This document shows positions 1-5,712 of a DNA stretch of 8,322 bases, one piece after another (within the stretch, counting starts at the first letter, position 1; each line of letters opens with the position of its first letter). This DNA comes from Candidatus Woesebacteria bacterium (GTDB taxonomy: Bacteria > Patescibacteriota > Microgenomatia > UBA8517), in contig JAUYMM010000008.1 of the NCBI GenBank assembly GCA_030699485.1, forward strand, positions 1 through 8,322, in the 5' to 3' direction. The notes under the pieces were generated by a model, which had not been told where the DNA came from, ran no database searches, and worked only from the letters and a program-made list of their open reading frames with translations. Both the position numbers and the translations under genes were made by a program.

Positions 1-126
1 GGAATTCGTACAATGGAAAGAACAATTGGTGGAGTTGTCAGAAAAGTTGCCAGAATGATAGTTGAAGGAAAAGGAACTTCATTTCATGTCACGACACAAA
101 ATGTAAAAGAATTTTTACCTTTGTAA
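1..126 (+). CDS. Lon-like AAA+ ATPase, C-terminal end only (5' cut by window edge)
   Basis: Only the last 41 residues are visible, read in frame 1 to the TAA at 124-126. They contain GIRTMERTIGGVVRKVARMI, followed by a short strand-like stretch (FHVTTQNVKEFL). This matches the small alpha-helical lid of Lon ATPases, whose pattern is GVRxLERxIxxICRKxA...ITVTxxNLxxFLG. In classical Lon, an ATP-dependent cytoplasmic protease, the lid is followed by a linker and a ~200-residue Ser-Lys protease domain. Here the frame stops right after the lid, and no protease-domain sequence is visible downstream. The product may be an AAA+ ATPase without its own protease, or a truncated gene. A small-membrane-protein gene follows 8 nt later. 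The family call rests on one short motif block, so other AAA+ relatives with the same lid cannot be fully excluded. Confidence 0.65.
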   Translation, partial: GIRTMERTIGGVVRKVARMIVEGKGTSFHVTTQNVKEFLPL

Positions 127-134
127 AAAAAGCT

Positions 135-356
135 ATGGGAAAAGTAAATATAAATAAAACTACAGAAGCAAAAGTATATTCAGATTTTTTGACTGGTACG
201 GCAATAGCTTGGTTTTCAGGTGGAATAATTACTCCAATATTTACAAAAAGATTTGAGATTAGTGATTTGATACTAGCTTTAACTGGCATACTAGTAGCTG
301 TGATATCTTTACAGATTGCTGTAGAATATAAGAAAGGAGAAAAAACGAATGGATGA
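135..356 (+). CDS. small two-helix membrane protein (DUF6722-like topology)
   Basis: This 73-aa protein is not assigned to a function. After a polar N-terminus (residues 1-18) it has two hydrophobic segments. One is around residues 19-37 (LTGTAIAWFSGGIITPIF) and the other around 45-64 (ISDLILALTGILVAVISLQI). It ends in a charged tail (VEYKKGEKTNG). The pattern of two helices, a glycine-rich first helix and a lysine-rich tail resembles small DUF6722-type membrane proteins, but this is a resemblance in topology, not an established homology. The ATG at 135 has no Shine-Dalgarno and starts 8 nt after the Lon-like stop. The gene's own end contains AAGGAG, which serves the next ORF, and the two overlap by 8 nt. 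This looks like the first member of a chain of tiny membrane proteins. Confidence 0.6.
   Translation: MGKVNINKTTEAKVYSDFLTGTAIAWFSGGIITPIFTKRFEISDLILALTGILVAVISLQIAVEYKKGEKTNG
334..339 (+). promoter_or_regulatory. ribosome binding site for the 349-450 micro-ORF
   Basis: AAGGAG lies 9 nt before the ATG at 349. It is the only good Shine-Dalgarno seen in the window. It supports translation of a 33-aa ORF that would otherwise be dismissed as too short. Confidence 0.55.
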
Positions 357-450
357 AAGAATTGCAATAGTTTATGCGATAGGAATAATAGCTACATTTT
401 CATTTATTTTATGGTCGCGTGCCAGAATCTTTGGAAGTAATAAAAAATGA
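349..450 (+). CDS. 33-aa single-TM micro-protein
   Basis: The translation begins MDERIAIVYAIGIIATFSF and ends in WSRARIFGSNKK. It has a short acidic/basic N-terminus, one hydrophobic helix at about residues 5-22, and an Arg/Lys-rich tail. By the positive-inside rule the tail would be cytoplasmic. The ATG overlaps the end of the preceding gene by 8 nt and has the best Shine-Dalgarno in the window (AAGGAG, 9-nt spacing). Its TGA shares ATGA with the next ORF. No family is recognised. The strong RBS, the clean TM design and the overlapping layout argue for a real gene, but with only 33 codons a chance ORF remains possible. Confidence 0.45.
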   Translation: MDERIAIVYAIGIIATFSFILWSRARIFGSNKK

Positions 451-569
451 CATTACCTAATTTTCTTTATATCACTGCTTTTGTTTTGACAATATATACT
501 TTGTACGTTGTTTTCTACAAAGATAAAAAACAGGACTCATTTGTGTTAAAATCGCTTTATGCCATATAA
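447..569 (+). CDS. 40-aa single-TM micro-protein
   Basis: The translation begins MTLPNFLYITAFVLTIYTLY and continues VVFYKDKKQDSFVLKSLYAI. One aromatic-rich hydrophobic helix spans about residues 5-24, followed by a charged cytoplasmic-type tail. The start overlaps the previous stop in an ATGA junction (447-450), a hallmark of translational coupling. A weak GGAAG lies 9 nt upstream. The end overlaps the start of the 559 gene by 11 nt. The helix-plus-KDKK shape is reminiscent of small accessory subunits such as CcmD-like proteins, but I cannot assign a function. It could also be mostly leader sequence for the downstream gene. Confidence 0.4.
   Translation: MTLPNFLYITAFVLTIYTLYVVFYKDKKQDSFVLKSLYAI
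547..552 (+). promoter_or_regulatory. possible extended -10 promoter for the 559 gene
   Basis: TGTTAAAAT (544-552) reads as an extended -10 (TG-N-TAAAAT) ending 6 nt before the ATG at 559. Transcription would then start at or next to the start codon. No convincing -35 is present. The same spacing recurs upstream of 6594 and 7144. Confidence 0.33.
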
Positions 570-954
570 AACGGGTTTAAATATTAATTTTTTTGAAGCT
601 TCTGCAATAATAGGATTAAACATTGGGAACACTGGCAAAAGTTTGGGTGTAGTAGATGTTGAATTTGCTATCAAAAAAGTTTCTGAGGCTATAGACTATG
701 TTTTTTCTGGGACAATAACTCCGGCAAAAATATTAGTTGCGGGTAAAAATAAAAACTATGAAGAAAATGCAGTTTTGGTTTGGACATCAGTTTATCCTAG
801 ATTCCCTGTTGAAAAGGAAAAATTTAAAAGTGACTTCACAAATTTCATAGGTGAACTATTGTCTGCGTTGAGACAAGATAGAACATCTATCAATTTTACT
901 GATGAATGTATGATGATTGAGACAGAACATTGTAAAAATCCTGATTTGAAATGA
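559..954 (+). CDS. unrecognised 131-aa soluble protein
   Basis: I do not recognise this protein. It lacks a signal peptide or clear TM helix and looks like a compact alpha/beta domain. It has hydrophobic strands around residues 58-62 (KILVA) and 72-79 (AVLVWTSV), and an amphipathic helix around 87-105 (KEKFKSDFTNFIGELLSAL). A C-terminal strand ends in CMMIETEHC, with cysteines near residues 117 and 125. The ATG at 559 overlaps the preceding micro-ORF by 11 nt and has no Shine-Dalgarno, but a -10-like box sits 6 nt upstream. The stop overlaps the next start as ATGA (951-954), so it is probably co-expressed with the phosphoesterase and the uracil-DNA glycosylase. That context hints at a nucleic-acid or nucleotide role, but this is guilt by association only. 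Confidence 0.65.
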   Translation: MPYKTGLNINFFEASAIIGLNIGNTGKSLGVVDVEFAIKKVSEAIDYVFSGTITPAKILVAGKNKNYEENAVLVWTSVYPRFPVEKEKFKSDFTNFIGELLSALRQDRTSINFTDECMMIETEHCKNPDLK

Positions 955-1376
955 AACTTCTAGTCATTGGCGACTCACATGGTAATATTGCAAACTTGAA
1001 GCATGTTATGGGGTTTGCAATAAACATTAAAGCAAAAGCCATCATTCACACAGGAGATTGGAATAATTTAAGAAGTGTGGAAACAGTCTTGCAAAGCAGG
1101 ATTCCACTTTACGCGGTACGCGGAAATGCTGATATAGACCCAAAATTTGAATTTCCAGAATTTCTAAAATTTGAAGTTAATGGAGTTAAAATTGGACTAA
1201 TACACAATATTAAAAAGCTTGAAAAAAACAATGAAAGTTTTGACGTTATTTTTTATGGCCATACGCACAAACAAGGACAGATTGGAAATATTATAAATCC
1301 CGGAGCATTAGAAAATGGAATTAATTTTGCAGTTTTTGACACAAAAACTAAAATGATAGAATTTATTCATGAGTAA
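951..1376 (+). CDS. YfcE/MJ0936-type metallophosphoesterase
   Basis: This 141-aa calcineurin-like phosphoesterase is expected to hydrolyse phosphodiester or phosphomonoester bonds using two metal ions in the cytoplasm. All ligand motifs are visible: GDSHGN (D8, H10), GDW (D36), GNAD (N59), H85 in GLIHN, and GHTH (H104, H106), followed by NPGA. Length and motif order match the compact YfcE/MJ0936/Vps29-like group (usually 150-180 aa), with little beyond the core fold. The physiological substrate of this group is not fixed, so no symbol is given. The ATG overlaps the previous gene by 4 nt (ATGA), and the end overlaps the uracil-DNA glycosylase start by 8 nt, indicating coupled translation. Small departures are GDW, where an uncharged or acidic residue usually follows, and a single His in place of the common HGH/HGD loop. 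Confidence 0.9.
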   Translation: MKLLVIGDSHGNIANLKHVMGFAINIKAKAIIHTGDWNNLRSVETVLQSRIPLYAVRGNADIDPKFEFPEFLKFEVNGVKIGLIHNIKKLEKNNESFDVIFYGHTHKQGQIGNIINPGALENGINFAVFDTKTKMIEFIHE

Positions 1377-1926
1377 ATATGAAGCCTTACACAGGCTAAA
1401 AGATGAAATGGAAAAGGATAATTCTCTTCCTTTAAAAAAAGGTGCAAACAAATTAGTTTTCGGTTCTGGCAACACAGAAGCCCAAATATTAATATGTGGA
1501 GAAGCACCGGGAGCTACGGAAAACATTCAAGGCTTACCATTTGTTGGCCAAGCCGGGAAGTTGTTAGATAAATTCCTAGCCTTGGCAGGATTGGAGAGAA
1601 AAAATGTCTTTATTACAAACATTGTCCACCATAGACCTCCAGAAAATAGAGACCCACTTCCAAATGAAATTGAAAGCTATGGAAAATATCTTGATAAAAT
1701 AATTGAAATTATTAAACCTAAAATAATAATTACACTTGGTAGGTTTTCAATGGCCAAGTTTTTACCAAATGCATTTATATCACAAGTTCATGGGAAAGCT
1801 TTTAATGTAGGAGATTTTAAAATTATTCCAATGTATCACCCAGCTGCATCTTTAAGAAATGGAAAGATACTAATGGCTGAAAAACAAGACTTTGTTAACT
1901 TAAAGAATATGGTACAATTGACTTAA
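1369..1926 (+). CDS. uracil-DNA glycosylase, family-4-like, without Fe-S cysteines
   Basis: This 185-aa enzyme should remove uracil from DNA in base excision repair. Family motifs are clear: the water-activating loop GEAPG (44-48), GLPFVGQAGKLLD (55-67), NIVHHRPPENRDPLP (84-98), the strand IIITLGR (119-125) and the minor-groove loop motif YHPAASLRN (156-164, with H157). The domain order and length fit family 4 (UDGa-type), which normally binds a 4Fe-4S cluster through four cysteines. None of these ligands is present. The N-terminal CxxC is missing, NIVKC-type Cys has become His (87/88), and the position near 103-104 is Ser/Tyr. The only cysteine is C43, beside the catalytic loop. It lacks the KRRIH insertion typical of UDGX. 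The start overlaps the phosphoesterase by 8 nt, and the RNase J gene follows 2 nt after the stop. Confidence 0.88.
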   Translation: MSKYEALHRLKDEMEKDNSLPLKKGANKLVFGSGNTEAQILICGEAPGATENIQGLPFVGQAGKLLDKFLALAGLERKNVFITNIVHHRPPENRDPLPNEIESYGKYLDKIIEIIKPKIIITLGRFSMAKFLPNAFISQVHGKAFNVGDFKIIPMYHPAASLRNGKILMAEKQDFVNLKNMVQLT

Positions 1927-1928
1927 AT

Positions 1929-3608
1929 ATGCTTCGATTTATAGCCCTTTCTGGTACTACAGGAGTTACTGAAAATTTAAATGTTTATGAATATCAAGAT
2001 GAAATGATTATTCTTGATTGTGGTGTTGGTTTTCCTGACTTGGAAATGCCTGGAGTTGACCTTGTTATCCCTGATTTTTCATATGTTGTAAAAAATAAAC
2101 ACAAACTAAAAGCAATTGTCTTGTCTCAAGGCCATGAAGATCATATAGGAGCTTTGCCATTTTTGCTTCGTAACTTGCCTGCGCAGGCAGGAGTAAATGT
2201 TCCAATTTATTGTGCACCACTAGTTAGAGAGTTTTTGGAAGAAAAGTTTAGAGATAACGGAATTACTGATTTTAAGATAAACACATTTGATCCAACTAAA
2301 GATACCTTTCAAATTGGATCTTTTAAAATTTCCCCATTTAGAGTTGCCCATTCTGTTCCTGACACAGTAGGTTTTGCAATTGAAACACCTGAAGGCAAGA
2401 TCATGCATGTTCCAGAACATAAAATTGATCAGCAATCTGTTGACGGAATGCCTTTTGATTTAATAAGAGCTAAAACACTTTCTGAAGGAAATGTAATATG
2501 CCTTATTTCTGATTGTTTAGGCTCAAATGAACCTGGATTTACAGAAAGTGGACAGGAAATAGAAGAAAGAATGTTTAAGATTGCAAGTATCTCTCAAAAA
2601 GCATTATTTATTAGTGCAATGTCGTCTTCAATTGGTAGATTCCAACAAATGATTAATGTTGCAGTACGTCTCAGAAGAAAGGTGGTTTTTGTAGGTCGTT
2701 CAATTCAAAACAAAACAGAATCTGCACACAAACTTGGGTATTTAAAATACTTAGACGAACAAGTAGTAGATTTTAAAAAAGCTAGAAAAATGCATCCAAG
2801 AGACTTAATGTATATTATTGCTGGCTGTTATGGTCAAGTAGGTAGTTCTGTTTATAGACTCGCCACAGACGATGACGATAGAATTTCTGCAACTGAAGGT
2901 GACACCTTTATCTTTTCAGCCAATCCTGCCCCTCCTTATTCAAAAGAAAGCCAAGACTTTGTAATAGACGAGTTAATAGATAAAGGTGTTGATGTTCATT
3001 ATTATGATCTAAAAGAAGGACTTCATGTTTCAGGTCATGGTGGACAAGAAGATATAAAAATGCTTTTTAATATTACAAAACCAAAATATTTTATACCAAC
3101 TGGGGGAACTATAAAACATATGCACTCTTATGAAAAACTGGTGGTATCGACAGGAAAACCAAAAAACAATGTTTTTAAACTAAAACCAGGAGATAGTGTT
3201 GAATTTAAAAACCTGCCTGCGCAGGCAGGCGTCATAGCTACAAGGGGCCAAAAAATTTCAGTTAAAGAAGTTATGGTTCATGGATTAGGAGTTGGAGATA
3301 TAGGCAAAACAGTATTAGAGCATAGAACCCTACTTGGAAAACAAGGAATGGTTGTTGTTGTATTAAAAACAACTAAAAATGGGAAAGTTTTTGGTAAAGC
3401 TGAAATTGTAAGTAAAGGATTTGTTTTTGAAGGAATAAGTGGAGGACTTTTAAATGATTCAATTCAAAGATTGATGAAACACTTAGGAACTCACAACAAT
3501 CTAAATTCTAAAAAGTTAAAAGAAGAGACAATCAAGTTTTTAGAAGGTTATTTCTTCAAATCTACCGGTAGAAGTCCAATGATTCTCCCCATTGTTGTGG
3601 AAGTTTGA
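1929..3608 (+). CDS. rnj: ribonuclease J homologue, active site partly degenerate
   Basis: This 559-aa metallo-beta-lactamase/beta-CASP protein matches RNase J, an exo/endoribonuclease of mRNA decay and rRNA maturation, along its full length. Visible landmarks are ILDCG (28-32), QGHEDH (67-72), AHSVPD (140-145), the beta-CASP block with SDCLGS and GRS, HVSGHGGQED (366-374), and a C-terminal domain with GVGDIG and the family ending RRPMILPIIMEV-like (here SPMILPIVVEV). Compared with B. subtilis RNase J1 numbering, three metal ligands differ. H74 of HGHEDH is Q67, D164 of GDFKFD is E163 (in PEHKID), and H390 of HGE is G392 (in GGT). H69, D71, H72 and H141 remain. It may be weakly active, use one metal, or be a pseudoenzyme like the less active J2 paralogues. 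Two GC-rich palindromes add LPAQAG at residues 83-88 and 429-434. It starts without a Shine-Dalgarno, 2 nt after the upstream gene. Confidence 0.9.
   Translation: MLRFIALSGTTGVTENLNVYEYQDEMIILDCGVGFPDLEMPGVDLVIPDFSYVVKNKHKLKAIVLSQGHEDHIGALPFLLRNLPAQAGVNVPIYCAPLVREFLEEKFRDNGITDFKINTFDPTKDTFQIGSFKISPFRVAHSVPDTVGFAIETPEGKIMHVPEHKIDQQSVDGMPFDLIRAKTLSEGNVICLISDCLGSNEPGFTESGQEIEERMFKIASISQKALFISAMSSSIGRFQQMINVAVRLRRKVVFVGRSIQNKTESAHKLGYLKYLDEQVVDFKKARKMHPRDLMYIIAGCYGQVGSSVYRLATDDDDRISATEGDTFIFSANPAPPYSKESQDFVIDELIDKGVDVHYYDLKEGLHVSGHGGQEDIKMLFNITKPKYFIPTGGTIKHMHSYEKLVVSTGKPKNNVFKLKPGDSVEFKNLPAQAGVIATRGQKISVKEVMVHGLGVGDIGKTVLEHRTLLGKQGMVVVVLKTTKNGKVFGKAEIVSKGFVFEGISGGLLNDSIQRLMKHLGTHNNLNSKKLKEETIKFLEGYFFKSTGRSPMILPIVVEV
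2172..2194 (+). repeat. GC-rich palindromic repeat inside rnj, copy 1
   Basis: The core TGCCTGCGCAGGCA (2176-2189) is a perfect palindrome flanked by AAC and GT. It is about 80% G+C in a roughly one-third G+C gene and is translated in frame as N-LPAQAG-V. RNase J relatives have no residues here: the chain normally runs from LLRN directly to NVPIY. The motif is shared with 3210-3232, including its flanks. Confidence 0.7.
3210..3232 (+). repeat. GC-rich palindromic repeat inside rnj, copy 2
   Basis: CCTGCCTGCGCAGGCAGG (3212-3229) is a perfect 18-bp palindrome. It shares AAC-N-TGCCTGCGCAGGCAGG-N-GT with copy 1 and is read in the same phase, giving N-LPAQAG-V again (residues 428-435). It lies at the junction between the beta-lactamase core and the C-terminal domain, a loop that should tolerate insertion. 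Confidence 0.7.
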
Positions 3609-3613
3609 TATGA

Positions 3614-3625
3614 TGTATTTATACA
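3614..3625 (+). promoter_or_regulatory. palindromic site immediately before ftsK
   Basis: TGTATTTATACA is an inverted repeat of TGTAT/ATACA around TT, ending 1 nt before the ftsK ATG. A -10-like TATGAT (3609-3614) overlaps it. The site differs by one base from the centre of the 28-bp palindrome at 6713-6740, so both could bind the same dimeric protein. It could also simply be a chance product of AT-rich sequence. Confidence 0.3.
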
Positions 3626-3626
3626 T

Positions 3627-5711
3627 ATGGCAAGGAAACACAAAAGAAGAGCTGATAAAAGAGCTTTTAGGCTAAAATTAAAGCCTCAGACAATCGCTTC
3701 AATTGCACAAGTATTCTTTTTTGCTGTAGCTGGGCTTATTATTATTTCTTTTTCTAGACGAGGTTTAGCCCTAGTTCGTGTTAATGACTTGATGATGGAT
3801 ATTTTTGGCTGGGCAACAATCTTTTTACCATTTATCTTTTTATCCTTTGCTTTTTTAGTAAGTAAAATTAAAACACCTCTTTCTCAACCGAATGTCATTG
3901 TTGGCTCAATGCTTGTTTTTTTATCTTTGGCTGGAATTGGTAAATCTGGAAATCTTGGACTTGCTTTTTGGGATGGAGTGTCAACATTAGTAACACCAGC
4001 AGGAGCAGTTATTGTTTTTTTGGGCATTATTTTAACTGGACTTGTTATCCTTTTTAACACTTCTTTTGATCAAGTCATTAAAATATTTAAAAGTGTCTTT
4101 TCTACTATTAATGCTTACATTTTTGGTCAAAAATCAGCAGGTGGTGGAAGAATATTACCTCGTAAGGATTTTAAAATATCTGGCAACGATTCAGCCGTTC
4201 CTGTCATTGAAAAGCCCACGGCTGTTTTAGAGGAAAAACTTTTGTCCGAAAAGCTCGTTAGCAATATAAAAGGAGAAGAAACTATTTGGAAATATCCACC
4301 ACTAGATTTACTTTCTGATGAACAAATAGGTAAGGTTGACAGGGGTGATATAAATGGCAACGCAGACACAATTGAAAAAACTTTGGAATCATTTGGAATC
4401 ACAGCAAATATAGTTGAAGTAAATTTAGGCCCGGCTGTTACTCAATATGCAATTCAAGTAGCTTTGGGCACAAAGCTTTCTAAAATTACAGCATTAGAAC
4501 GTGATTTAGCTCTTGCTCTTTCTGCGCCAACTGGAACCATTAGAATTGAAGCTCCAATTCCAGGACGTAATTTAGTTGGCATAGAACTTCCTAACAAATC
4601 TCCTGAGTTTGTGCCATTGAAGAGAATTTTAGAGTCTGATCAGATGAATTTGATGAAGTCAAAACTTGCAGTTACTTTAGGACTTGATGTTTCAGGAAAA
4701 CCTATAATTGCAGACATTGGTAAAATGCCACATATTTTAATAGCAGGTCAAACAGGATCAGGAAAATCCGTTTGTATTAATACGTTCTTAGCCTCAATTC
4801 TTTTTCGAGCTAGTCCTTCTGAAGTTAAGTTTATTATGGTTGATCCAAAGAGAGTTGAACTTACTGGATATAATGATATTCCCCACCTTCTTTCACCAGT
4901 AATTGTGAATACTGACAAAGTATTATCTGCCCTTCGTTGGTTGACCAGAGAAATGGACAGGAGATATGAATTATTTGCCCAAGCAGGAGCTAAAAACATT
5001 GATTCATATAATGAGATGAGTGGCTTCCAAGCTCTCCCATTTATAGTTTTATTAATAGATGAGTTGGCTGATGTAATGCTTTTGTCTCCTGTCGAAGTTG
5101 AAGATGCAATTACTAGAATTGCCCAAATGAGTCGAGCCGTTGGAATTCATATGGTTTTGTCAACTCAAAGACCATCAGTAAATGTTATTACAGGACTTAT
5201 CAAAGCAAATATTCCAACTAGAATTGCTTTTGCAGTTTCTTCTCAAGTTGACTCAAGAGTTATTATGGATATCCAAGGAGCTGAAAAATTATTAGGAAGT
5301 GGGGATATGTTATATCTTCCTCCAGATCAAGCAAAGCCAGCCAGAATTCAAGGAGCTTTTGTTAATGAGGCAGAGATTAAAAAATTAGTTAATTTTGTTA
5401 AAAATCAAGGCGTTCCCGTTCAATATACAAGTGAAATTACAACTATGACAAAGTCAGGAAAACCTGCGGTTCCAGGTGTCGTGGGTGAAACAGACAATCT
5501 TTTTTCAGAAGCCGTAAAAGTAATTTGTCAGTATGATAGAGCTTCTGCATCTCTTCTTCAAAGGCGTTTGTCAATTGGATATGCGAGGGCAGCAAGAGTG
5601 GTTGATCAATTACAAGATGCTGGAGTTATTGCCCCATCTGATGGTTCCTCAAAACCACGCGAGGTACTAATCAAAAATGCAGAAGATTTTTTAAGTCAAT
5701 TCTCAAAATAG
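3627..5711 (+). CDS. ftsK: DNA translocase FtsK/SpoIIIE
   Basis: This 694-aa membrane-anchored motor pumps double-stranded DNA through the closing division septum and helps resolve chromosome dimers. A basic N-terminus is followed by about four TM helices (roughly residues 22-42, 60-80, 90-106 and 122-144). A short linker (to about 215) leads to the alpha and RecA-like beta motor domains. Walker A is GQTGSGKS (374-381), Walker B is LLIDE (D478, E479), and STQRPS and a late GSGDML follow, as in the family. Residues about 624-690 form the winged-helix gamma domain that reads KOPS/SRS-type sites (AVKVICQYDRASASLLQRR, then GYARAARVVDQL). The linker is much shorter than that of E. coli FtsK, so overall length resembles SpoIIIE/SftA-size proteins. 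The ATG at 3627 has no Shine-Dalgarno, and the rodZ-like gene starts 1 nt after its stop. Confidence 0.97.
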   Translation: MARKHKRRADKRAFRLKLKPQTIASIAQVFFFAVAGLIIISFSRRGLALVRVNDLMMDIFGWATIFLPFIFLSFAFLVSKIKTPLSQPNVIVGSMLVFLSLAGIGKSGNLGLAFWDGVSTLVTPAGAVIVFLGIILTGLVILFNTSFDQVIKIFKSVFSTINAYIFGQKSAGGGRILPRKDFKISGNDSAVPVIEKPTAVLEEKLLSEKLVSNIKGEETIWKYPPLDLLSDEQIGKVDRGDINGNADTIEKTLESFGITANIVEVNLGPAVTQYAIQVALGTKLSKITALERDLALALSAPTGTIRIEAPIPGRNLVGIELPNKSPEFVPLKRILESDQMNLMKSKLAVTLGLDVSGKPIIADIGKMPHILIAGQTGSGKSVCINTFLASILFRASPSEVKFIMVDPKRVELTGYNDIPHLLSPVIVNTDKVLSALRWLTREMDRRYELFAQAGAKNIDSYNEMSGFQALPFIVLLIDELADVMLLSPVEVEDAITRIAQMSRAVGIHMVLSTQRPSVNVITGLIKANIPTRIAFAVSSQVDSRVIMDIQGAEKLLGSGDMLYLPPDQAKPARIQGAFVNEAEIKKLVNFVKNQGVPVQYTSEITTMTKSGKPAVPGVVGETDNLFSEAVKVICQYDRASASLLQRRLSIGYARAARVVDQLQDAGVIAPSDGSSKPREVLIKNAEDFLSQFSK

Positions 5712-5712
5712 T

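Noticed and set aside
127..356. The 73-aa membrane protein could be the frameshifted protease domain of Lon (it contains a TG...AW...GG...PI pattern loosely like the start of that domain).
   Set aside because: The similarity fades after about 20 residues, there are no Ser-Lys catalytic motifs, and the frame is a clean two-helix membrane protein. Chance similarity is more likely, though the truncated Lon end itself stays of interest.
89..367. Minus-strand 92-codon open frame.
   Set aside because: It lies antisense to the small membrane protein genes, has no promoter or RBS, and looks like a low-complexity shadow of AT-rich coding DNA.
1308..1526. Minus-strand open frame across the phosphoesterase/UDG junction.
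   Set aside because: Antisense shadow of two well-supported genes with no independent signal.
2220..2435. Minus-strand open frame inside rnj.
   Set aside because: Fully antisense to the conserved RNase J core.
4042..4402. Open frames on both strands within the ftsK linker region.
   Set aside because: They overlap the conserved ftsK frame completely and encode no recognisable domain.
4748..4999. Minus-strand open frame opposite the FtsK Walker A region.
   Set aside because: Shadow of a highly constrained motor domain.
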